Assembly: GCA_945872195.1 (NCBI GenBank)
Contig: CAMBZO010000205.1
Location: 1-5,479, forward strand
Direction of reading: 5' to 3'
DNA length: 5,479 bases
DNA from: Akkermansia muciniphila
GTDB taxonomy: Bacteria > Verrucomicrobiota > Verrucomicrobiia > Limisphaerales > SXTU01
In this document: one piece after another, positions 1 to 5,425 of the stretch
How the letters are laid out: every line of letters begins with the position of its first letter
Numbering within the stretch: position 1 is the stretch's first letter
Position numbers and translations under genes: made by a program
The notes under the pieces: model-generated
What the model saw: the letters and a program-made list of their open reading frames with translations, nothing else
Told to the model about the DNA's origin: nothing
Databases searched by the model: none

Positions 1-467
1 GCCCAGGCGTCGATGCCGCCGCGCAGATACTTGGCGCGGGTGAAACCGTGGCCGGCGAAGTAGGCGGCAGCGTCGAGGCTCGCGGAGCCGTCGTGGTCGT
101 AGAAGACCAGCAGCGCGTCGCGCGTCGTGCTCATGAGGGATTGCACCAGCTCTTGGTTCACGAACTCCGCGCCGTCGAGGTGGATGGCGTCCCATTCCTC
201 GCGCGTGCGGATGTCCAGCAGGCGCAGCGCCTCGCCGCGCGCGCGATGGTCGGCGAGTTCGCGGGGAGTGATTTCAATCTGCCGGTCCTGCTCGTGGCTG
301 GCTTGAATGTGGGCGATGACCTCGGCGACGGGCAGTGGGCCGTTGCGCTCGCAGAGTTGGCCGAGCGTCTCCGTCGGCTGAAAGCCACAACTCGAACAGC
401 CGCCGAGGTGATACTTGCGGAAGAGCGCCCGCCGCGCGCCGGGAAAGGCGGCGAGCACGTCGGCCAT
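1..467 (-). CDS. DUF1858-like CxxC domain fused to a rhodanese-like domain lacking the catalytic Cys (3' end outside window)
   Basis: I translated this gene directly from the minus strand: 155 codons are open from the ATG at 467 to the window edge, so the C-terminus is missing. Residues about 1-58 resemble the DUF1858 / hybrid-cluster-associated redox disulfide domain, with HLGGCSSCG (C24, C27), then ETL and C39. Residues about 64-155 are a rhodanese domain: ITPREL, LLDIRTREEW (D85, R87, E91) and a closing RGGIDAW. The catalytic loop, normally YCxxGxxS, reads YDHDGSAS at 123-130, so D124 takes the place of the persulfide-forming Cys. Thiosulfate sulfurtransferase activity by this domain is therefore unlikely. 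A redox, sulfur-carrier or protein-binding role using the N-terminal CxxC is inference. There is no signal peptide, so it is probably cytoplasmic. The start is supported by a good GGAG ribosome-binding site. The domain calls are fairly sure; the function is not known. Confidence 0.85.
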   Translation of the reverse strand, partial: MADVLAAFPGARRALFRKYHLGGCSSCGFQPTETLGQLCERNGPLPVAEVIAHIQASHEQDRQIEITPRELADHRARGEALRLLDIRTREEWDAIHLDGAEFVNQELVQSLMSTTRDALLVFYDHDGSASLDAAAYFAGHGFTRAKYLRGGIDAW

Positions 468-472
468 GGAAG

Positions 473-477
473 TCTCC
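473..477 (-). promoter_or_regulatory. Shine-Dalgarno site of the rhodanese-like gene
   Basis: On the minus strand GGAGA lies 5 nt before the ATG at 467. It is the only strong Shine-Dalgarno match I found at any of the five starts in this window, and it fixes the start of the rhodanese-like gene. Confidence 0.65.
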
Positions 478-518
478 AGGGAAAGTGAAGCGGTCGAAAT
501 CACAAAGGCAGACTTAGC

Positions 519-551
519 CACGGATGGAGCACGGATGGAACACGGATTTTG
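519..551. repeat. Three tandem 11-bp repeats (CACGGAT core)
   Basis: Three contiguous 11-bp units share CACGGAT: CACGGATGGAG (519-529), CACGGATGGAA (530-540) and CACGGATTTTG (541-551). On the minus strand they read as ATCCGTG units that end in GGCTAA. The array lies in the 140-bp gap between the cyclase stop and the rhodanese start. Its form matches a class of short dispersed intergenic repeats that I recall from Verrucomicrobia and similar genomes; that assignment is from memory. The function is unknown. The 11-bp period is about one turn of the DNA helix. Confidence 0.8.
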
Positions 552-587
552 GAACTGCCGGTGACGGCGGGAGCGTCGTCAGGCGGG

Positions 588-618
588 GTGCGCTGAACCG
601 CTTTCGTTCACAACGCAC
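588..618 (-). other. Imperfect stem-loop across the cyclase stop codon
   Basis: On the minus strand an outer stem GTGCG/CGCAC (614-618 with 588-592) encloses an inner stem GAAC/GTTC (606-609 with 595-598), with a small internal loop and a 7-nt apical loop. It overlaps the TGA stop. There is no following T-run, so it is not a standard intrinsic terminator. It could be a 3' RNA structure or chance in GC-rich DNA. Confidence 0.25.
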
Positions 619-1282
619 GCAGCACTGCTCGGCACGGCGCGCCGTCGGCCCCGACGATCTTCAGCGGCAGGCAGGCGAGTTCGTATTTGCCGGGCTTCAC
701 CTTCGCGAGGTTCAGGCCCTCGATGATCCAGATGGGCTGCTTCGCTCCGAGCATGATCTGGTGGCACTCGACTCCGTCTTTGTTGTAGCCGCCCACGCTC
801 AGGTAATCCACGCCCACGGTCATCACGCCGATGTCCACGAGGTATTGCGCGGTCGGAGCCGGGATGTAGATGAAGTCCTCGTCGAAGGTCGAGGTTTTGG
901 CCATGCGCCAGCTCTTGATTGAGTTGCGGGTCTTGAAGAGCACGCGTTCGCCGCGCTTGAGTTTGTAGGGCTTCAGTTCCTCCACGGTGATGGCGGTCTT
1001 GTGCTTCAACTCAATGACGCGGCATCGGCCCAGCACGGCGTCGAGGGGCATCGTCTCCATCGTGGCGCCCTTCGCGACGAAGTGGCGCGGGGCGTCCATG
1101 TGCGTGCCGGTGTGCGCGCTGAGGGCGAGCTTGGTGAGGTTGCACGGGATGGTCTTGCCGGGCTGGCCGGGGATGGGGTCGCCCAGCTTGACGTGCAGGC
1201 TGACGCGGCAGACGGGGTCGCCGGGCCATTGCACCATGCCGTCGCGCATTTCCACGGTGATATCGATCCAAGGTTTAGCCAT
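608..1282 (-). CDS. Cyclase family protein (kynurenine formamidase / KynB-like metal-dependent hydrolase)
   Basis: This 224-residue protein belongs to the cyclase family (PF04199), whose members include arylformamidase KynB and isatin hydrolase. These are cytosolic metal-dependent enzymes that hydrolyse amide or lactam bonds. Visible hallmarks are WPGDP (19-23), the metal-binding signature HTGTHMDAPRHF (57-68, with H57, H61, D63 and H67), and a later H174 (VECHQ) and E188 (IIEGLNL) that fit the second metal site of KynB. The C-terminus, PLKIVGADGAPCRAVLRAL, is typical of the family. The length is close to KynB, at slightly over 200 residues. The start at 1282 gives the expected MAKPWIDIT beginning, with only a weak AGG upstream. 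No kynA or kynU lies nearby, so a role in tryptophan breakdown is not supported by context and the substrate is open. The gene is divergent from the esterase and shares the 1283-1391 spacer with it. Confidence 0.9.
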   Translation of the reverse strand: MAKPWIDITVEMRDGMVQWPGDPVCRVSLHVKLGDPIPGQPGKTIPCNLTKLALSAHTGTHMDAPRHFVAKGATMETMPLDAVLGRCRVIELKHKTAITVEELKPYKLKRGERVLFKTRNSIKSWRMAKTSTFDEDFIYIPAPTAQYLVDIGVMTVGVDYLSVGGYNKDGVECHQIMLGAKQPIWIIEGLNLAKVKPGKYELACLPLKIVGADGAPCRAVLRAL

Positions 1283-1391
1283 AAATATTGCCTGAAAGCA
1301 TTAAGTGAAAGTCCCGGTGAAGGAAGGAGATTTCTCAGCCGCACCGAGGCCGGTGTAACTCACCGCCAGTGTCACCGTCTCAACCAAAGCT
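1283..1391. promoter_or_regulatory. Divergent promoter region between the cyclase gene and the esterase
   Basis: This 109-bp spacer must hold the start signals for both divergent genes. I see no strong -35/-10 pair on either strand. An inverted repeat, CACCG-AGGC-CGGTG, lies at 1342-1355. Further CACCG copies are at 1361-1365 and 1373-1377, and a CGGTG is at 1315-1319. This cluster could be a regulator site shared by both genes, but 5-bp words recur easily at this GC content. The GGAAGGAGA at 1322-1330 looks like a ribosome-binding site but has no start codon close behind it. Confidence 0.35.
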
Positions 1392-2216
1392 ATGCCAACG
1401 TCACGCCGACACTTTCTGATCCTCGCCGCAGTTCTGAACCTTGCTGGCCCGCTCCGCTCGGTGCCGGCCGCCGAGTCGCTGCCCGCCGGCCTTGAACGCT
1501 GGGAGATCAAGGTGGACGGCGTCGCGCGCGAGGCGTTGGTCTATGCACCGGCTTTAGCGAAGCAGAAGGCCGCGCCGGTGGTCTTCGCCTTCCACGGGCA
1601 CGGGGGCAACATGAGGAATTCCGCGCGCAGCTTTGCGATGCACGAACAGTGGCCAGAGGCCATTGCGGTTTACATGCAGGGCCTCAACACACCCGGCCGG
1701 CTCACCGACCCGGAGGGCAAGAAGCCCGGCTGGCAGAGCGGCATCGGTGCGGAGGCGGACCGCGACCTGAAGTTTTTCGACGCGCTGCTCGCGAAGCTGA
1801 AGGCGGACTTCAAAGTGGATGCGAAGCGCATTTACTCCACCGGGCACTCGAACGGCGGCGGGTTCACTTACCTGCTTTGGGCGGAACGCGGAAACGTCTT
1901 CGCAGCGGTCGCGCCCTCCGGTTCAGCCGCCGCGCGTCGTCAAGGCGAGAAGCTCAAGCCGAAGCCCGCGATGCACTTGGCCGGGGAGAACGACCCGCTG
2001 GTGAAGTATGAGTGGCAGAAGGCGACGATGACCGCTGTGCGGAAACTCAACGGCTGCGATGCGGACGGGAAGCCGTGGGACAAACTCTGCACGGAGTATG
2101 CGTCGAAGGACGGCACGCCGTTCGTGGCGTTCATCCATCCCGGCGGGCACGAGTTCCACAAGGACGCGCCCGCGCTTATCGCGAAGTTCTTCAAGCAGCA
2201 CCCGACCAGCAAGTAG
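1392..2216 (+). CDS. Tat-exported alpha/beta-hydrolase esterase (PHB depolymerase / feruloyl esterase-like, LpqC family)
   Basis: This 274-residue protein resembles the COG3509 / LpqC group of polyhydroxybutyrate-depolymerase and feruloyl-esterase-like serine hydrolases. The N-terminus carries a twin-arginine motif SRRHFLI (4-10), a hydrophobic stretch (about 8-21) and a likely cleavage region VPAAES (24-29), so export by the Tat pathway is expected. The mature part shows the oxyanion-region motif FHGHGG (67-72), nucleophile elbow GHSNGG (151-156, Ser153), probable acid Asp201 in GENDPLV, and His253 in PGGHEF. The catalytic triad therefore looks complete. C222 and C233 could form a disulfide. 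No Shine-Dalgarno precedes the ATG, but this start is what gives the complete signal peptide. The stop is 11 bp from the convergent htpG stop. An ester substrate such as plant-wall feruloyl or acetyl esters is inference from the family; a short polyester or peptide is also possible. Confidence 0.88.
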   Translation: MPTSRRHFLILAAVLNLAGPLRSVPAAESLPAGLERWEIKVDGVAREALVYAPALAKQKAAPVVFAFHGHGGNMRNSARSFAMHEQWPEAIAVYMQGLNTPGRLTDPEGKKPGWQSGIGAEADRDLKFFDALLAKLKADFKVDAKRIYSTGHSNGGGFTYLLWAERGNVFAAVAPSGSAAARRQGEKLKPKPAMHLAGENDPLVKYEWQKATMTAVRKLNGCDADGKPWDKLCTEYASKDGTPFVAFIHPGGHEFHKDAPALIAKFFKQHPTSK

Positions 2217-2227
2217 GGCTGCGGGCC

Positions 2228-4078
2228 TTACGCCTTCGTGGTCAGCACCCGTTCGAGCAATTGGTTCAGGCGGTTCAGCATCGTGCGCGGGTCTTCGAGC
2301 ACCCCCGCGGCGACGCGCGCGTTGTCCAACACCTGCTCGGCGACGCTCGCGGCCAGGGCGGGGTCGGTCTGCCGCATCGCCTCAAGGCGTGTGATGATCG
2401 GATGGGCTGGGTTGATCTCGAAGTCGTGCTTCAACGGCTCGTCATCGCCCGCGTCCTTCTTCATGGCCTTCATCATCCGGCGCATATTCGCGGTCATGAA
2501 CTTGTCGGCGTCCACAACGACCGCCGGGCTTTCCACGAGCCGCAGCGAGCTCCGCACTTCGCCGACCTTCTCGCCGAGCGATTCCTTGAGCCACTGGGCG
2601 AAGGACTTGGCGGCGTCCTCGGACAGCGCGCCGTCCTTCTTCGGTTCGTTCACGTTCAGATCGGCCTTCTCGGCCAGCTTGAGCATCTTGCCCTCGAAGG
2701 TGTGCAGGTGGTCGGTCACGAACTCATCCCACGCGTCGTAGAGGAAGAGCACCTCGAACTTCCGGTCGCGGAACACCTCGTAATACGGGCTGGCCTCGGC
2801 CGCCGCGCGGTTCGGGGCGAGCAGGCAGTAAATGTCTTTTTGCTCGGACGGCATGCGCTTCACGTAGTCGGTGAGCGACGTGAGCTTGCCCTTGTCCAGC
2901 GTGGAGGACTCGAAGCGCAGCAGCTTGCCCAGCGCCTCTTTGTGCGTGAAGTCGGTGACGACGCCTTCCTTCAGGAAGCGCTGATACTCTTGGTAAAATT
3001 TGTCGTAGCTCTCGGGGTCTTTGCCGGCCTGCTCATCGAGGAACTTGAGGAACCGCCCGGTCAGCACCTTGTTGAGCTTCTGCATGAGCGACGTGTCCTG
3101 CATCGTCTCGCGCGAGATGTTGAGCGGCAGGTCTTCGCTGTCCACCACGCCCTTGAGGAAACGCAGCCACTCGGGGAATAGGCCCTTGGCCTTCGCCTGA
3201 ATGAGCACCTTGCGGCAATACAGGTTCACCTCGGAATCAATCCGCCCCATGCCCAGCGTCTCGAAGTTGCGCTGCGGCACGAAGACCAGCGCCTGAATCG
3301 CCAGCGGCGCGTCGGCGCTGAAGTGCAGGCGGAACGCTGGCTTCTCGTGGTCGTGGCCGACGAACGTGTAGAACTCGTTGTATTCCTCCTCCTTGATCTC
3401 GTTTTTGCTGCGGGCCCAGATGGCTTGCACCGTGTTCAGCCGCTTGCTGTTCAGCTCGATGGGGAACGGGACGAAGCTGGAGTAGCGCTGGATGATTTGC
3501 TCGGTCTTGCCCGCCGCCGCGAATTCCTTGGCGTCGTCTTTCAGCTCCAGCGTGATCTTCGTGCCGCGCGGCAGGTCCGCCGCCGGCGCAAGCTCGTAAC
3601 CGCCCATGCCCTCGCTGGTCCACTGCCAACCCGCTTCCTCTGGCGCGAACGACCGGCTCAACACCGTCACCTTTTTGGCGACCATGAAGGCCGAGTAAAA
3701 GCCCACGCCGAACTGGCCGATCAGCCCCACGTCCGGCTTCTGGCTCTCCGCGAGCTGCTTGAGAAACGCCTTCGTGCCCGAGTGCGCGATGGTGCCGAGA
3801 TTCTGCACCAGCTCACCGTGCGTCATGCCCAGCCCGGTGTCGGTGATCGTGATTGTGCCGGCGGTTTCATCCGTGGTGACCGTGATGGCCGGGGCGACCT
3901 CCGACTGGTGCACGGGGCCGCCCGAGGCTTGGTGGAAGCGCAGCTTCTCGCACGCGTCCGCCGCGTTGGAGATCAGCTCGCGCACGAAGATCTCTTTGTC
4001 CGTGTAGAGGGAGTGGATGACGATGTTCAGCAACTGCTGAATCTCGGCCTGGAACTGATGGGATTCGGGTGGGTTCAT
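2228..4078 (-). CDS. htpG: Molecular chaperone HtpG (Hsp90)
   Basis: This 616-residue protein is bacterial Hsp90, close in length to E. coli HtpG (624). It is a cytosolic dimer that uses ATP to remodel client proteins with the DnaK system. The N-terminal GHKL ATPase is intact: RELISNAADA (33-42, with E34, N38 and D41), DTGLGM (80-85, D80), the lid GTIAHSGTKAFL (95-106) and IGQFGVGFYSAFMVA (120-134). The middle domain has LNISRE (319-324), whose R323 corresponds to the ATP-contacting arginine. The C-terminal dimerization domain includes the usual methionine-rich MTANMRRMMKAMKK stretch and ends ERVLTTKA. The numbering of the ATP-site residues agrees with E. coli, which supports the start at 4078. 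No Shine-Dalgarno precedes it. It lies 102 bp downstream of the same-strand glucose dehydrogenase gene, and a heat-shock-like promoter candidate lies in that gap, so separate transcription is plausible. Confidence 0.98.
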   Translation of the reverse strand: MNPPESHQFQAEIQQLLNIVIHSLYTDKEIFVRELISNAADACEKLRFHQASGGPVHQSEVAPAITVTTDETAGTITITDTGLGMTHGELVQNLGTIAHSGTKAFLKQLAESQKPDVGLIGQFGVGFYSAFMVAKKVTVLSRSFAPEEAGWQWTSEGMGGYELAPAADLPRGTKITLELKDDAKEFAAAGKTEQIIQRYSSFVPFPIELNSKRLNTVQAIWARSKNEIKEEEYNEFYTFVGHDHEKPAFRLHFSADAPLAIQALVFVPQRNFETLGMGRIDSEVNLYCRKVLIQAKAKGLFPEWLRFLKGVVDSEDLPLNISRETMQDTSLMQKLNKVLTGRFLKFLDEQAGKDPESYDKFYQEYQRFLKEGVVTDFTHKEALGKLLRFESSTLDKGKLTSLTDYVKRMPSEQKDIYCLLAPNRAAAEASPYYEVFRDRKFEVLFLYDAWDEFVTDHLHTFEGKMLKLAEKADLNVNEPKKDGALSEDAAKSFAQWLKESLGEKVGEVRSSLRLVESPAVVVDADKFMTANMRRMMKAMKKDAGDDEPLKHDFEINPAHPIITRLEAMRQTDPALAASVAEQVLDNARVAAGVLEDPRTMLNRLNQLLERVLTTKA

Positions 4079-4093
4079 GTTCTGGAATTCTTA

Positions 4094-4118
4094 ATGAGGA
4101 AAGGGCTTGGGCTTTAAG
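4094..4118 (-). promoter_or_regulatory. Candidate sigma32-like heat-shock promoter of htpG
   Basis: On the minus strand CTTAAA (4118-4113), a 13-nt spacer and CCTCAT (4099-4094) resemble the sigma32 consensus CTTGAA ... CCCCAT, with one mismatch in each hexamer and a spacer within the accepted range. It lies directly before htpG, a classic heat-shock gene. The predicted transcript start would be only about 8 nt before the ATG, which fits the absence of a Shine-Dalgarno but is unusual. The consensus comes from Proteobacteria, so its use in this organism is not established. Confidence 0.35.
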
Positions 4119-4121
4119 GGG

Positions 4122-4145
4122 GCGAGTTCCGATGGCCCCACTCGC
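4122..4145. repeat. Inverted repeat GCGAGT-N12-ACTCGC upstream of htpG
   Basis: Perfect 6-bp arms (4122-4127 and 4140-4145) are separated by 12 bp and lie 3 bp upstream of the sigma32-like -35 element, between the glucose dehydrogenase stop and htpG. It could be an operator or the stem of a weak terminator for the upstream gene. No T-run follows on the minus strand. It is not a CIRCE element, which has longer TTAGCACTC/GAGTGCTAA arms and a 9-bp spacer. Confidence 0.35.
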
Positions 4146-4180
4146 GTGCGCCGCGTGTCCGGGTTTTTGGGTTGGGCGGG

Positions 4181-5308
4181 CTACTTCCCGAACGCGATCA
4201 CGTTCTTGATGCCCGTCGCCTTGCCGGTGAGGAGCTCGCGGAAACTCTCGATGGGGTGACGGGCGGAGATGACCTTCGCCAACGCGTCGGGCCAGCGCTT
4301 CTGAAACTCGCCGAGGTCGCGGATGGCGGCTTGGAAGGCGGCTTTGTCGGCGTTCACGGTGCCGAGGACGACTTGGTTCTTCAGCACGAGATTACGCATG
4401 AGCTGGTTGCCCTCCAGCTCGACGTGGCCCTCAGGCGCAGGGATGCCGGTGAAGACGAACACGCCGTTCAGCCCCAGGTGCATCATCACGTCGAAGGACG
4501 TTTTCGCCACGCCCACGGCCTCATAGACGAGGTCAATGTTCCCGACGCGCTCGGCGAGCTGCGCCGGCGTGGTGTCGGCGATGGAGATGTATTTCGCGCC
4601 GAACGACTCGACGAGCGCGGCCTTGTCGTTGGGCTTGGGCGAGCGGGAATAAACGTAGGTGTCGAAGCCATTGAGCACGCAAGTCATCGCGCCGAGGATG
4701 CCGATGGGGCCGGCCCCGAGCACGACGGCGCGGAGGCCCTTGCCCTTGGGTTGACCGGGTTCTTCGCACGCCCACGGGAGGCGCTTCTGGATTTCCCAAA
4801 CTTGCGCGAGGCCCTTCTCGGCAATGGTCAGCGGCTCGGCCAGCACGGCGAAGTCGCGCAACTCCTTTGGCACGACGACGAAGTTCTTTTCGTCGTCCAC
4901 GAAGAACTCGGTCATGTAGCCGTGGTGCTGGTTGATCCCGCGTTCGTTGAACTTCCACGTCGCGCAAAAGTCCTGGCGGTCGGCACGGCACGGACGGCAG
5001 TTCGGGTCCGGGCAGGGGCGACGCACGGAGGGGACGACGAGGTCGCCGACCTTGAACTGCTTCACGCCCGCGCCGACTTCGATGACTTCGCCGAGCGCCT
5101 CGTGGCCGAGCACGAGGTAGTCCGAGCCGGCGGGCGGCGCGCCATAGACGAAGGTGCAAATCTCGCGGTCCGTGCCGCAGATGCCCACGTCGAGCGTGCG
5201 GACCTTGAGCTGGGAGGGGCGGGAAATCTCCGGGTGAGCGTGTTCGACCTGGGCGACCTGCCGTTGGGACGGGACGACGGCCACGGCGCGCATCTTAGGT
5301 TGGTTCAT
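4181..5308 (-). CDS. Glucose 1-dehydrogenase, zinc-dependent MDR family (archaeal type)
   Basis: With the start at 5308 this is a 375-residue medium-chain dehydrogenase of the archaeal glucose dehydrogenase type (gdh), which oxidises glucose or related aldoses to the lactone with NAD(P)+. The catalytic-metal residues are C44 (GICGTD), H69-E70 (LGHEALG) and E158 (LAEPLTIAEK). A structural-zinc set C99, C104, C107, C115 is present. The Rossmann motif is VLGAGPIG (G198, G200, G203), followed by YSRSPKPND (R222), which hints at NADP use. GTVNADKAAFQAAIRDL (316-332) and the end GKATGIKNVI are typical of this subfamily rather than general alcohol dehydrogenases. The frame stays open up to a Met at 5392, but the promoter candidate lies within that extension and the extra 28 residues are not conserved-looking. 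M6 at 5293 (MRAVAV) is the alternative start. No Shine-Dalgarno precedes either. It is a cytosolic, probably monocistronic gene. The family call is firm; the exact sugar is inferred. Confidence 0.9.
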   Translation of the reverse strand: MNQPKMRAVAVVPSQRQVAQVEHAHPEISRPSQLKVRTLDVGICGTDREICTFVYGAPPAGSDYLVLGHEALGEVIEVGAGVKQFKVGDLVVPSVRRPCPDPNCRPCRADRQDFCATWKFNERGINQHHGYMTEFFVDDEKNFVVVPKELRDFAVLAEPLTIAEKGLAQVWEIQKRLPWACEEPGQPKGKGLRAVVLGAGPIGILGAMTCVLNGFDTYVYSRSPKPNDKAALVESFGAKYISIADTTPAQLAERVGNIDLVYEAVGVAKTSFDVMMHLGLNGVFVFTGIPAPEGHVELEGNQLMRNLVLKNQVVLGTVNADKAAFQAAIRDLGEFQKRWPDALAKVISARHPIESFRELLTGKATGIKNVIAFGK

Positions 5309-5357
5309 GTTCGGTTGATTCAGGCGCACCAGCGAGCAACGCGGCGCGATGGCCACT

Positions 5358-5386
5358 GATATACGAGCGGAAAGAAGACGACTCAA
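5358..5386 (-). promoter_or_regulatory. Candidate sigma70-type promoter of the glucose dehydrogenase gene
   Basis: On the minus strand TTGAGT (5386-5381) and TATATC (5363-5358) are separated by exactly 17 bp. Each hexamer matches the sigma70 consensus at four of six positions. The predicted transcript start, near 5351, gives a leader of roughly 40 nt to the ATG at 5308. This excludes the upstream in-frame Met at 5392 as the start. The match is moderate and made by eye. Confidence 0.45.
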
Positions 5387-5403
5387 GCCCAAGAGTTGCG
5401 CGG

Positions 5404-5425
5404 GCTGGCGACTGCAATCGCCGGC
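5404..5425. repeat. 22-bp imperfect palindrome upstream of the gdh promoter
   Basis: The sequence is nearly self-complementary. Arms GC.GGCGA and TCGCC.GC flank a TGCA centre, and nine of eleven position pairs match as Watson-Crick pairs. It lies 17 bp upstream of the -35 hexamer of the gdh promoter candidate, about 53-75 bp before the predicted transcript start, where activators usually bind. It could also serve an unseen divergent gene beyond 5464. No regulator family is recognised. Confidence 0.45.

Noticed and set aside
48..488. Plus-strand open frame at the left edge
   Set aside because: The opposite strand encodes a clear rhodanese-like protein with a ribosome-binding site, and this frame is its shadow.
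519..551. CRISPR-like array
   Set aside because: The 11-bp units are contiguous with no spacers, and no cas gene is present.
524..922. Plus-strand open frame starting inside the 11-bp repeat
   Set aside because: It is antisense to the cyclase-family gene and its start lies in repeat sequence, with no family resemblance.
608..1282. Calling the cyclase-family protein KynB with a kynurenine pathway role
   Set aside because: Metal-site motifs fit the family, but no tryptophan dioxygenase or kynureninase gene is near, and the family has several substrates.
2214..2231. Bidirectional terminator between the convergent esterase and htpG stops
   Set aside because: The 11-bp gap allows only a broken 3+2 bp stem with mismatches and no T-run on either strand.
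2012..3181. Plus-strand open frame (389 codons) across the esterase end and htpG
   Set aside because: It starts inside the esterase in another frame and runs antisense through conserved htpG sequence, and its translation shows no recognisable motif.
3323..4117. Plus-strand open frame (264 codons) opposite the htpG N-terminal region
   Set aside because: It lies fully opposite the conserved ATPase and middle domains of HtpG; the openness follows from GC bias at the third codon position.
4122..4145. CIRCE / HrcA operator before htpG
   Set aside because: The arms are only 6 bp, the sequence differs from TTAGCACTC/GAGTGCTAA, and the spacing is 12 instead of 9.
4172..5359. Long plus-strand open frame (395 codons) opposite glucose dehydrogenase
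   Set aside because: It is antisense to a gene with full family motifs, and its translation is low-complexity, rich in Leu, Val, Ala, Glu, His and Arg, as expected from the reverse strand of GC-rich codons.
5309..5392. N-terminal extension of glucose dehydrogenase to the Met at 5392
   Set aside because: The 28 extra residues lie over the promoter candidate, do not resemble the family N-terminus, and have no ribosome-binding site.
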